Below are positions 35,335 through 43,307 of a DNA stretch of 64,000 bases, one piece after another. The notes below the pieces were generated by a model, which saw only the letters and a list, made by a program, of their open reading frames with translations, was not told where the DNA came from and made no database searches. Made by a program: the position numbers and the translations under genes. The DNA is taken from positions 3,658,001 to 3,722,000 of the forward strand of contig OZ244811.1 of NCBI GenBank assembly GCA_965220105.1, given 5' to 3'. The DNA comes from Bin87 sp965220105 (GTDB lineage: Bacteria; Chloroflexota; Dehalococcoidia; Lucifugimonadales; UBA3495). Numbering within the stretch: the stretch's first letter is position 1; the number at the start of each line of letters is the position of its first letter.

Positions 35335-35581
35335 GCACGACATCCCGCCCATCCTGAACGATCCGAACACCCACCAGTTCCGCGAAATGTGCTGGGGCTG
35401 CGGCACTGCCCGCGCCGTCCTGGTAGTCGAACGGGACGACGAAACCCAGGTGATCGGCGGCCTCTGGTGTTGGCTCTGCGGCCGGGCCATCCACCAGGAC
35501 TGCCTATCGCGGGACAACCCCGCAACGCTGGGATGCCGCAACGACGACTGCCCGCTGTTCCCACCACAGCGACTGGCTTGA
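35333..35581 (+). CDS. RING/PHD-like zinc-binding protein
   Basis: An 82-residue protein with four cysteine-rich points: CWGCG, WCWLCGRAIHQDC and CRNDDC. The alternation of Cys pairs with a central His suggests two interleaved zinc sites as in RING or PHD fingers, though the family is not certain. The start overlaps that of the divergent minus-strand gene. It is followed 3 bases later by the gene at 35585. Confidence 0.55.
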   Translation: MHDIPPILNDPNTHQFREMCWGCGTARAVLVVERDDETQVIGGLWCWLCGRAIHQDCLSRDNPATLGCRNDDCPLFPPQRLA

Positions 35582-35584
35582 GCC

Positions 35585-35809
35585 ATGCCCGACCTCGTCC
35601 TGCGCTGCCACCTCACCTTCGTCTGCTGCGGCGCACCAGGCCGGGAGGACATCGACACCTCCGCCCTCATCGACGAAGACGTCGAGTTTCAGGGCCACAC
35701 TTTCCACCATAGCCGGGCCCGGGCCGGCGTCATCGGCCGCGCAGAGCAGGCCGCAGATTTGACGCCTCGTACCCCGTCCACTGGGCCCTCCGGGTGCGCC
35801 CTGTTCTAA
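35585..35809 (+). CDS. Small protein, partial paralogue of the gene at 34354
   Basis: A 74-residue protein that starts 3 bases after the zinc-binding gene. It has three cysteines near the N-terminus and the segment DEDVEFQGHTFHHSRARAGVIGRAEQAADL, which lines up with EEDQDLYSDPFNHALARAGVIDYAQRAGEA at 34354. No known family. Confidence 0.45.
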   Translation: MPDLVLRCHLTFVCCGAPGREDIDTSALIDEDVEFQGHTFHHSRARAGVIGRAEQAADLTPRTPSTGPSGCALF

Positions 35810-36214
35810 TTTTGGCCTGCCAACCACGTGTCGCCTTTTCATGCGTATTTACGCACGTTTCCTATTACAACCCCCCGGGGGTGGCCATCCGGCGGCCTCC
35901 CGTCAACGACCAGTCGCTGTTTTACCTTTGCGTACTACTCAGCAATGGACAAATGTTTTGTTTTTCTCCGGTTTTATTGAGACTGTGCTCAGGGCGGGCT
36001 TTCCACACTCGAAAAAGCGACACCTGCCTGGCCAACGACGTGTCGCTGTTTTGAGTATAAAACCAGTACCCGTACCCACGATGATGCCAGTCTCAATAAG
36101 CAATCACGTTCGGATATTATGTTCGTATTTGGCCGTAATCGGCCATCGGCAGGCCCATGACCAAGCCGCCACGGCCGGGTCGGAATAGGCGATGAAGGAC
36201 GTGCCCAGGGGCGA
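35810..36214. other. Intergenic region with repeated words and a long imperfect hairpin
   Basis: No supported gene. Three related words (CAACCACGTGTCGC, CAACGACCAGTCGC, CAACGACGTGTCGC), each followed by a T-rich stretch, lie near 35820, 35906 and 36030. The third forms a stem: CTCGAAAAAGCGACAC pairs with GTGTCGCTGTTTTGAG across about 16 bases (36009-36056). It could be a bidirectional terminator or a recombination site. Confidence 0.45.
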
Positions 36215-36619
36215 TCACCCGCCCCTTTCCCATTGAGCAATACGGTCCTGCAAAGCACTCCACGGTATGCGCTGTCCGCGGACTCCGACGATGATGTACC
36301 ACAGTTTGCCGGTCGCCATCTCCTGCCGGACGACATCCTCGCTAACCCTCAGTCTCGACGCCACCTCTTTGACGGTGAAACAACGTAACGAGTCAGTCGG
36401 TTCGGAGTCCGGCGCAATGCTGGTCGCGACCGGCTCCAGCGCACCAGGCGACAGGTTCATGGTCTGCTCCAGAGCCAGCAGGCCCCGGACGTCGCCGTCA
36501 GCCTCGCCGACGATCAAGCCCACCAGGGTGTCAACATCCAAACCGGACTGTTGCGACAGGTATGCGAGGGTCCGATCCTGTTCCACCAGCCACGCCAAAA
36601 TCGTTTTCCCTACCATCAT
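36215..36619 (-). CDS. Excisionase-like helix-turn-helix protein
   Basis: A 134-residue protein; the ATG at 36619 is chosen for the GAGAGGTGAGG just upstream. The C-terminal 55 residues (FTVKEVASRLRVSEDVVRQEMATGKL, then a strand turn and RIPWSALQDRIAQW) are a MerR-like helix-turn-helix of the excisionase type. The N-terminal half is a helical domain with GLDVDTLVGLIVGEADG, resembling an XRE-like part. It lies next to the integrase but is oriented oppositely, the usual layout of an integration/excision module. Confidence 0.6.
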   Translation of the reverse strand: MMVGKTILAWLVEQDRTLAYLSQQSGLDVDTLVGLIVGEADGDVRGLLALEQTMNLSPGALEPVATSIAPDSEPTDSLRCFTVKEVASRLRVSEDVVRQEMATGKLWYIIVGVRGQRIPWSALQDRIAQWERGG

Positions 36620-37024
36620 TGCCTCACCTCTCGAGCGGGACACGCAGCGCCACAACGGCGACCGCCACTGGTGACAATGTTGGCGTTTAAGGGGCGATGT
36701 TATGGCGATCCCATTCCCCCATCACCGAGGTCAACATGACCCGAAGCATCCGAAATACCTCCGGAACCATCGGGACATCAGCGCCGTCTCGGGGAAAGAA
36801 ACCGGCGATAAATCCCAGCGCCGGCCACCGGTCGACACCGGTCTTCCGGCACGCTTATTCCAGTGTTCGCTGGCCCTCGTCCAGCCGACTTTCCCACGTG
36901 TGATCCGGCATGTTCCGCCCCCTGGTGTGAATGGGATTGCGCTAACCGTGACCCTCTTTTCACTAACATTTGACTGACGTGGGGTCGTGCCCTGCGATCC
37001 CGAATCCACATTACGAGGTGCCCA
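36620..37024. other. Spacer between excisionase-like gene and integrase
   Basis: About 400 bases. A weak frame at 36702-36977 (91 codons, GGGGCG before the ATG) has mixed composition and no homology. The region probably carries the divergent promoters of excisionase and integrase. Confidence 0.35.
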
Positions 37025-38241
37025 ATGAAGGGACACATGAGACCAAGAAGCGACGCCGTCTGGGAGCTCAACGTCGACATCGGCAAGGACAAACGAGGAG
37101 TCCGCCGCCGGCACTCGGAGACCTACTACGGCGCCGAGGCCGACGCCGAAACCCGACTCCGCGAAATGGTTGCTGAAGCAGCGGCGAAAATCGCGGCGAC
37201 CGCCCAGGCCGGACCGCAGACCCTGACCGTAGGCGAGTGGCTGCTCCGGTGGCACCAGCGGGTCATCGTCCGCGACAAGAAAATATCCACCCAGGAACGC
37301 TACCTCAGCATCATCAACCTCCACCTCATCCCCCACATCGGCCCCATTCCACTCCAGGCTCTCTCCCCGCTCAAAGTGGACGCTCTGCACGGCAAACTGC
37401 TGGACCAAGGCCTGGCCCCCAAGACCATCGAACTCATCCATACTGTCTTGTCCGGCGCCTGCCGCCACGCCCTGCGCCTGGAAATCATCAACCGCAACCC
37501 CGCGGCCGCGGCGCCACCGCCCTCAGCTCCCAGGAAAGAACTGAAAATCCCCGTCGCCCTCGCGGTGCTCGATTTGTTGAGCCTGGCGGAAGAAGAGATG
37601 CACTACCTGTTCCTCTTCGTCCACCTGCTGGCCTACACCGGCATGCGGCGCGGCGAAGGCATGGCTCTGCGCTGGCGCAACGTCCACCCGGACGAGGCAT
37701 ACTTTTCGTCGCAGAATCGGCCGTCAAAACTCACCGGAAAGGGCTCGTGCTGGAGACCCCCAAAACTGAAACCTCCATCCGGCGGATCTTCCTCGACGAA
37801 ATAACCGTGGACCTGCTGGCCCGACGCCGTGAGGATCAGCTTCGCATGCGACTGGAGATGGATCCCGAGGATCAACCAATCGACAACGACCTCGTATTCC
37901 CGGCAGAGGACGGCGGTTGGATGAAACCGTCCAACATGCTGCGGCACCTGAAGGAACTCGCTTGCCGAGTCGGAATACCAAACCTGACGTTTCATGCCCT
38001 GAGACATTTCCACGCCAGCGTGATTCTGGACGCCGACGACGACCTGTACAAAACCTCCCGCCGGCTGGGCCACTCCAGCATCGCGACCACCGCCGACCTC
38101 TATGGCCACACCATGGAACGCGGTCAACGCTCGATCGCGCAGGTGTTCACCCAAGCTATGGAAAACGTGCGTAAGAACCACCAGGCCCACTCTTTCCCGC
38201 CCGACCGCCCGCCCAATCCCGATCCCCCTGCAACAGACTAG
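37025..38241 (+). pseudogene. Tyrosine integrase, frameshifted
   Basis: About 405 codons with one base missing. The N-terminal arm and core-binding domain (residues 1-160) and the start of the catalytic domain (YTGMRRGEGMALRW, first Arg) are in one frame to about 37700. From the T-run at 37703 the frame changes (FVAESAVKTHRKGL, TPKTETSIRRIFL, HALRHFHAS, GHSSIATTADLYGH with the catalytic Tyr). So Arg, Lys, His-x-x-Arg, His and Tyr are all present, split over two frames. The missing base is one T in a CTTTTC run, either mutation or sequencing slip. The tRNA-Leu-like att sequence follows about 100 bases downstream. Confidence 0.75.
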
Positions 38242-38282
38242 CTCGCACGCCTTCGCGCAGCGTCATTACCGGGCAGTACCAA

Positions 38283-38316
38283 AACCCGCTGAATCCTACT
38301 CAGCGGGTTCTTTATT
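38283..38316 (+). terminator. Rho-independent terminator after the integrase
   Basis: Perfect 10-bp stem AACCCGCTGA / TCAGCGGGTT with a 7-base loop (38283-38309), followed by CTTTATT. It lies 41 bases after the integrase stop codon. Confidence 0.85.
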
Positions 38317-38350
38317 GGAGTCCCTCCCTGGCTCCATCTCCAATTTCGGA

Positions 38351-38367
38351 GTCTGACCTTCGGCACC
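38351..38367 (+). other. tRNA-Leu 3'-end-like att sequence, copy 1
   Basis: TCTGACCTTCGGCACCA matches the 3' end of a tRNA-Leu (CTTCGGC acceptor strand plus ACCA). No tRNA body precedes it. It lies just downstream of the integrase and its terminator and recurs at 41147 with one mismatch in these 17 bases, followed in both by a TTGCC word. It is therefore an att site scar. Confidence 0.6.
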
Positions 38368-38774
38368 AGTTGCCCTTTCGTGCTCAAAATCGCACGGAAT
38401 GTCGCCCCTCATCCGTGATATACCGCCCTTTTGCCGCCCTCAACACGGCCAGCGCCCGATCGCGTCGGGCGTAGCGTTCCTGCAATTTATGTCCAGGCGT
38501 CCCGTCCGGACGATAGCCGTGGCCGCTGGCTAGCGTCGCTTGCAGTGATTCCTCAGCGGTAGGAGCTGCACTGGCGGGCGATGTTTTTCTTCTTTAGGTA
38601 GATTCTCACGATGGAGCCGCCAGAGACGCCGTAGTCATATTCGGCCAATTCCTCCATCCTTTTTCGGTCAAAGTCGCCAGCGAGTGCACAGGATCAAACC
38701 ACCGGCTGGCGCATCACTGCGGCGGAGTACGCGCGGTGGAAGAATGTCAACCCACCGGAGCCACCAGAATTGGG
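38368..38774. other. Gene-poor stretch
   Basis: No complete gene supported. The minus strand has two short protein-like patches without clear starts: MEELAEYDYGVSGGSIVRIY at about 38600-38660, and HKLQERYARRDRALAVLRAA near 38430-38490. They could be decayed fragments. Confidence 0.3.
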
Positions 38775-39281
38775 CTAAGCACGGTCGCCGAATCGCGCCC
38801 GGTACTGCGGATCGTTACGCCAGTGGTCGATGTGTTGCGGTTGATTATCGAAGGTGAACGCTATTAAGGCGTCAGTCTTCCAGTCGCCAGGCATCACGGC
38901 GTGAATCGTTTGCATATATGTAGAAAAGTACCACTCTCGCGGCGGGCTGAAGCGCGTCCAGTCAACCTTCAGATTACGACCGTCCCAACTATTAGCCGTG
39001 ACGATTCCGATGGCTTTAATCAACATCCCGGAGACGAACTCTCCACGGTCATTGAATGGCAGCCAAGGTTTGTTCTTCTGGGTAAAGAAAGACTTAAGAG
39101 CGATACGGTCGCCGGGGCGGACAGAGTTAACAAGATCATAGTATTCGCCGCCTTCATAGCCGTTCCTTCAAATACCCTCTCTCAAGTATCGCTCGGTCTG
39201 GTCACCGGTGCCGCCCCACTAAGTGTAGGCACCGACGAACCACGCAGGACGCTCGTTGCTATTGTTGGCAGGCGAAACCAT
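38775..39281 (-). pseudogene. McrB-type restriction protein, N-terminal domain, with two stops
   Basis: From the ATG at 39281 a single frame runs 168 codons. It begins like McrB-type restriction ATPases (ANNSNERPAWFVGAY), then TAG, then WGGTGDQTERYLREGI, then TGA at the position where this family has Trp (EGIWENGY), then NGYEGGEYYDLVNSVRPGDR, the IKAIGIVT strand and a PREWYF core. It ends in an RARFGDRA stretch. The AAA+ motor part is missing altogether. Two nonsense codons plus the truncation make it a dead gene. It starts within 22 bases of the CRISPR-like repeats. Confidence 0.7.
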
Positions 39282-39302
39282 TGTATTCCCTCGCATCGAG
39301 GG

Positions 39303-39391
39303 TCTATTGCCGCGTGTGCGGGGGAACCGCCGGTGGGGTTTGTGTGAAAGTCCCGGCCACCAATCTATCCCCGCGTGTGCGGGGGAACCCC
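39303..39391 (+). CRISPR. Two-repeat CRISPR remnant, type I-E-like
   Basis: Two near-identical 28-base repeats (39303-39330 and 39364-39391), core CCGCGTGTGCGGGGGAACC. The repeats are exactly 61 bases apart with a 33-base spacer between (39331-39363), as in type I-E arrays. The first repeat has two mismatches to the second in the 5' half (TTGCC versus TCCCC). No cas gene lies in the window, and neighbouring 61-base steps show no further convincing repeat. It is an orphan relic. Confidence 0.65.
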
Positions 39392-39437
39392 GTGATAACG
39401 GTGACCCTGTTTGCCGCGGCGGTTGTCTGTGCCGTTG

Positions 39438-39767
39438 TCATTGCTCATCATCATCCAACCAACCGTACCGCTGCGCAAGGCGTACCCATAACCGCTGGGT
39501 CTGTCTCGCATCTCGATGTATTTCTTCCAGCATAGCCTCTTGGCGCTCCAACGTTTCCTGCTGGCGTTCGCCTATTGAGATCAGCAAGTTGAGCATCACG
39601 TCGTGCGTCCTGGAAGTTTGCTCCAATGCGTCAACCCGTTCCTGAAGGGCATTGTTTGTTACCACAATCCCGACTCCACGGTTCAGATGATCCAACTCGC
39701 TCAGAGTTTCAATGTTTTCCTGAATCGGAATGTTCCCACCGCTTATGCGATCTGTCAACAAAATCAC
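39438..39767 (-). CDS. Hypothetical coiled-coil protein
   Basis: A 109-residue acidic protein with a strongly helical C-terminal 70 residues of heptad-like character (LQERVDALEQTSRTHDVMLNLL, ERQQETLERQEAMLEEIHRDAR). No membrane helix or catalytic motif. It resembles the coiled N-terminal part of some phage- and nuclease-associated proteins, including the protein at 46044, which may be coincidence. Its start is uncertain. Confidence 0.5.
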   Translation of the reverse strand: MILLTDRISGGNIPIQENIETLSELDHLNRGVGIVVTNNALQERVDALEQTSRTHDVMLNLLISIGERQQETLERQEAMLEEIHRDARQTQRLWVRLAQRYGWLDDDEQ

Positions 39768-40043
39768 AAAAACAAACAGCCGCTAGGCGATAAGGTCTGT
39801 GTAGGGCAACCGTTTCCCAAATAGATGAAACGCCGTTACAAGCGGCCACAAGCGGCGGCAGGCGTTGCGTCTTAATGATTTGCGGTGCAACCATAGCAGA
39901 CCACCCGACTTTTTGCGACATGGAGGCTAACATGGTGCAGAAGAAGACGGCGAAGCGACTGGCACGGAAGGCGACGACGGCCCCAAAGGCACGTACCATG
40001 ATGGCACAACATGCCCACTTACGCGGACGCAAGGAAATAGGAA
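39768..40043. other. Spacer with a weak frame
   Basis: A frame at 39875-40117 has a basic stretch (VQKKTAKRLARKATTAPKAR) preceded by GGAGGCTAAC, so a small basic protein starting at about 39932 is possible. It overlaps the next gene by 74 bases. Not well supported. Confidence 0.3.
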
Positions 40044-40250
40044 ATGAATCGGAGCAAAAAAGTCGGTTACACCTACTACGGACGAAAGGGAAAGACGCGT
40101 ACCGGAGTTACCAATAACCCCGCCCGCCGTCGCGGTGAACACAACGGCAACACCGGGGGGAACGGCTACTTGAAAGTGCGAACTGGACAGATGACGCCAG
40201 AGCAAGCCCGGCGGTGGGAACGGGGGCAGAGTAACACCAGAGGGTATTGA
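40044..40250 (+). CDS. GIY-YIG-like mini nuclease
   Basis: A 68-residue basic protein. YTYYGRKGKTRTGVTNNPARRRGEHN has the elements of a GIY-YIG nuclease core (the Y-Y-G pair, then G-V/I-T-x-D/N-P...R...H). The usual longer C-terminal half, with the conserved Glu and Asn, is not seen. AAGGAAATAGGAA precedes the ATG. It may be a free-standing homing-type nuclease fragment; activity is doubtful at this size. Confidence 0.45.
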   Translation: MNRSKKVGYTYYGRKGKTRTGVTNNPARRRGEHNGNTGGNGYLKVRTGQMTPEQARRWERGQSNTRGY

Positions 40251-40570
40251 TAAATGAGGGAAATACGCACGGGAGGAAACTACCCCGCGCTGCACCCGCC
40301 ACCGCTCCAGCGGCGCCACGCTCAGGTACACGGCCTCCAGTTCGGCGTTAATGCGGAAATGAGCCTGAAATGAAAACCGGCATTTTGACGGGCATCCTAC
40401 GGGGTGGGGCTGAAACCGGGAGGAAATGAGGATGTCCCACGGCCCTTGACAGGCCCCGCTACCGCCGTGATCCTTTAAAAGAGTCGTGATTGATCGACCA
40501 TCCGGCGGGGTGCGAAAGCTCGCGTCGGTGTTCGTGTCCCGCCCGCAGGGCGGACACCGGCGATTTCGGC
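40251..40570. other. No complete gene
   Basis: About 320 bases. The minus strand at about 40290-40370 reads HFRINAELEAVYLSVAPLERW, a protein-like patch that resembles a phage gene fragment. No start or end is visible. Confidence 0.3.
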
Positions 40571-40610
40571 AAAAGCCTCTGACCTGAGCGGTTCGCTGTC
40601 AGAGGCTTTT
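40571..40610. terminator. Bidirectional terminator
   Basis: Perfect 13-bp inverted repeat AAAAGCCTCTGAC / GTCAGAGGCTTTT with a 14-base loop. A-rich on one side and T-rich on the other, it can terminate transcription from either direction. Confidence 0.8.
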
Positions 40611-40613
40611 CGT

Positions 40614-41018
40614 TTGGGTCGGAGGCAATGGAGTAAAGCATTGCCCGACGCCATACCGCTGACACCCTCTCGCGAGATGGTCGCCGCCGCCGAACGGCCG
40701 GCCGGCATCCGCGTACTCGCCCAGGCTCCCGCGCTCAATCGCGATGCGGAGAGGCTGGCCGACAACCGCAAGGTCCTCATCGTCGCCGACGACCAGCCCT
40801 GGGACCACTTCTATTACTTCCAGGGCGAGTTCTTCGAGCACATCGTGCTGCGCATGACCGCCTCCGCCATCAACCTGGACCGGGTGAAGGCGGGCAACTG
40901 CCCCTTGCTGAAGCACCACGACCGCCGCATGGACCTGGGCCACGCCAACGTCAGCATCACGTCGGACATCTTCGCCCACTCGCTGCCGGCCTGGCAGAAA
41001 GCAACGGCGGCGGACTAA
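40614..41018 (+). pseudogene. Chimera: phage prohead protease start fused to integrase end
   Basis: The first about 100 codons contain FFEHIVLRMTASAINLDRVKAGNCPLLKHHDR, the N-terminal strand pattern of a phage prohead protease. The frame then switches without a break to LGHANVSITSDIFAHSLPAWQKATAAD, the C-terminus of a tyrosine recombinase with its catalytic His and an F in place of the nucleophilic Tyr (usual IYAH). Two unrelated genes have been joined at about base 40924. Neither half is functional. Confidence 0.65.
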
Positions 41019-41146
41019 ATTTGGTCATATTTCGCCGCCCGATTGCTGCCCTCAATGACGGCGGCAGGCGATGACAGGCGGCGGGTGGCAACGGTTTGGC
41101 GGCGGATTCCCGATGCAGGCGGCGAGTGGAGAGGGGAAATATCAGA

Positions 41147-41163
41147 ATCTCACCTTCGGCACC
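41147..41163 (+). other. tRNA-Leu 3'-end-like att sequence, copy 2
   Basis: TCTCACCTTCGGCACCA, preceded by GAA, reads as the T-arm 3' strand, acceptor strand and ACCA of a tRNA-Leu. It lies about 130 bases after the end of the integrase C-terminal fragment in the chimera at 40614. It pairs with 38351 to bracket 2.8 kb. Confidence 0.65.
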
Positions 41164-41290
41164 AATTGCCCCGGTAGCGGGTTCATGCCGGACCGCGCTT
41201 GCGGGTAGTTTGTTGCCCTCCCGCCAGACCAGCAAGCCGCAAGTCCAGCGACATGGCAGCCACCGTCGCCGTTATTGTTGCCTGGGGGTG

Positions 41291-41404
41291 TCACTCGGTG
41301 GGCACCCTGGCGTTGTATATCCTGCCGTACAGCACAAATCCGACAATGGCGACGATGGCCGTGACCAGGCACGTTATGTTCAGCAGCGTTAACGCCGCCG
41401 CCAC
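41291..41404 (-). CDS. Possible small membrane peptide
   Basis: From a GTG at 41404, 37 codons read leftward as ALTLLNITCLVTAIVAIVGF and LYGRIYN and onward, one membrane helix with a basic end. The upstream frame continues (VAAVADATGTEAVG), so this may be the C-terminus of a broken gene. Weak. Confidence 0.3.
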   Translation of the reverse strand: MAAALTLLNITCLVTAIVAIVGFVLYGRIYNARVPTE

Positions 41405-41446
41405 TCCGACGGCTTCGGTACCCGTTGCGTCAGCTACGGCGGCAAC

Positions 41447-41843
41447 GGTCCGCAACGGGAAGGGCGGTCGGTACCGCGTGGCGCCGGCTCACCCGGAGCT
41501 GGTGGACGCTTTCCGGTCAGTGCCACACCGTAGCCTTGGCGAGAAGGTTTTCACGGGACGTACAGGCAACCCGCTGTCCCCCAGAACCGCAGCCCGGTGG
41601 ATTTCAGAAGGAATCACACACGCAGGGTTACAGGCTGCCGCCACGGGAACCGGCGTCAAAGGCCCGGCCAGCCACAGCCTACGACACAGCCTACGCCACA
41701 GCTGCGCCCGCCACTGGCTGCAATCCGGCCTCAACGTCAACGCTGTCTCCACCTGGCTCGGCCACCGCAGTCCGACTGTAACCCTCAACACCTGCCTGGT
41801 ACTGGCGCCAGACACCTTGGGGGACATCAGCGAAGTTCCCTAG
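41447..41843 (+). pseudogene. Tyrosine recombinase C-terminal fragment
   Basis: From about codon 84 of a longer frame the sequence becomes clear recombinase (NGKGGRYRVAPAHPELVDAF, HSLRHSLRHSCARHWLQSGLNVNAVSTWLGHRS, LNTCLVLAP). The HxxR and GH motifs are present (with a duplicated HSLR), but the catalytic Tyr is Cys. Everything upstream of the Arg-containing helix is missing. A dead remnant. Confidence 0.7.
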
Positions 41844-42001
41844 CCGATATTCCGTCCCAGTCTGAGGCAGGCGCGGGGAATCTACGATACGCGATGCAGG
41901 TAATCGGCAGTCAACCCCCGCCGCACCAGCGGGTTACGCGTGAGGCCCATTGTCGGTAGCGCTCTGAGGGCGAACTAACTCGTTGGCAAAAAACGGGGGC
42001 C

Positions 42002-43282
42002 TCAGTTCAGGCCGAATTGCTCCCGGGCGTTCTCGCCCATCATACGGGCTATGACGGCCGGTTCTACACGTGCCTGGGTCAGCGCCTGGATGGCGTCCCA
42101 AGCACTGGTTGTGTCGTGGTGCGGATACCGAGAACCCCAGACGACTTTATTTTCGTAGGAATGCGGGAGCTCCTGGATCATGCGCTCTTCAGCGTCGAAC
42201 CCCAGCATGACGTGGCCTTCTTCCCACATTTCTTCAGGGTCGGTCCTGACGGGATAATAATGCTGGAGAGGGATAACCCGTGTCGATGCTTCCATTTTTT
42301 CCAGGACTTCGTCCATCCAGGAGGCCTTGCCGTGGGCCATTACCACCCTCATCTCAGGGAAGCGCTGCATGACTGTATAGCCTATCAGCGTGGATGCGAC
42401 GAACATATGGTTGTCCAGCCAAAGGGATATTATCGGCGCCACGGGATGCCCCAGCGGGATCATTCCCGTCGCCGGGGATGCCCGGTTGCGGTCGCTGGCG
42501 CTGCCGCCAGCGAAGGGGCCCCCTCCACCACCCCCGAGGCCGGCGGTCTGTGAAAGTCGGCCGCTGATCTTTTCTACGAAGGGACCATGGGAAGTCCACT
42601 CCGGATTCCATAAGCCGGCCGTAGGATGCACTGCGGCGGCCAACCCCAAGTTCTCCAACTCCGCCCAAAGGGGATCGTAGTAGGGGTGGGTCAGGTACCG
42701 TCCTTCCATGAACATGGGCCGGATGAACGCCCCACGGAAACATCGTGATCCGGCGACACGATGCAACTCGGCTAAAGCGAAGTCCATATTGCCAAGGGGG
42801 ACCATTGCGGCGGCGAACAGACGGTCCGGCGCGGCCTGACAGAAATCTGCAATCCAGTCGTTGTACGCCCGTGCCAGCGCCCAGGCCACGTCCGGATCCT
42901 CAACCAAGTGAAAACCCTCGGCGAACCACGTCGGGTACACGAAGGTCTGGTCGATTCCCATGGCATCCATATCCCGGAGCCTGGCCTGTGGGTCAGAAGC
43001 GCCTTCACACATCGGATGGCGGGTATTCGGGTCCAACTCGCCAACGGAGTCCCAAGTCATTCCGGGCTGCCAGATAGCATGACGGGGGATGTTAGGGTTT
43101 GCGACGTCTCGAAACACCCGGCCGTTGATTTTGAGATACGAGTCGAAACGCCCTTCTTCTCGCCAGAGGGCGTTTTTACCCGGGATTCTATACTCGGGCT
43201 CCAGGTATTTCTCCCACACGTCGCGGGGTTCCACTACGTGGGAATCGCTGTCGAAAACAGCGAAGTCTTTACTGGTAGTCAT
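42002..43282 (-). CDS. Amidohydrolase-2 family metal-dependent hydrolase
   Basis: A 426-residue protein. It starts DFAVFDSDSHVVEPRDVWEKYL, the amidohydrolase-2 signature with D-x-H metal ligands. AAVHPTAG near residue 220 and HGKASW near 315 give further His ligands, and GSRYPHHD (about 390) supplies the catalytic Asp region. RDMDAMGIDQTFVYPT is the typical second strand. These enzymes hydrolyse or decarboxylate cyclic and aromatic acids; the substrate is not predictable. A run of seven glycines at about residue 250 is unusual. It lies head-to-tail with a second member. Confidence 0.8.
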   Translation of the reverse strand: MTTSKDFAVFDSDSHVVEPRDVWEKYLEPEYRIPGKNALWREEGRFDSYLKINGRVFRDVANPNIPRHAIWQPGMTWDSVGELDPNTRHPMCEGASDPQARLRDMDAMGIDQTFVYPTWFAEGFHLVEDPDVAWALARAYNDWIADFCQAAPDRLFAAAMVPLGNMDFALAELHRVAGSRCFRGAFIRPMFMEGRYLTHPYYDPLWAELENLGLAAAVHPTAGLWNPEWTSHGPFVEKISGRLSQTAGLGGGGGGPFAGGSASDRNRASPATGMIPLGHPVAPIISLWLDNHMFVASTLIGYTVMQRFPEMRVVMAHGKASWMDEVLEKMEASTRVIPLQHYYPVRTDPEEMWEEGHVMLGFDAEERMIQELPHSYENKVVWGSRYPHHDTTSAWDAIQALTQARVEPAVIARMMGENAREQFGLN

Positions 43283-43307
43283 CGCACGTCATCCGATTGG
43301 CTGCCGG

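Noticed and set aside
39284..39302. Additional CRISPR repeat before the first one
   Set aside because: A CCCTCGCATCGAGGG hairpin looks repeat-like but is not at the 61-base period.
40499..40570. tRNA-like stretch before the bidirectional terminator
   Set aside because: Some T-loop-like words occur, but no acceptor pairing or anticodon arm can be built.
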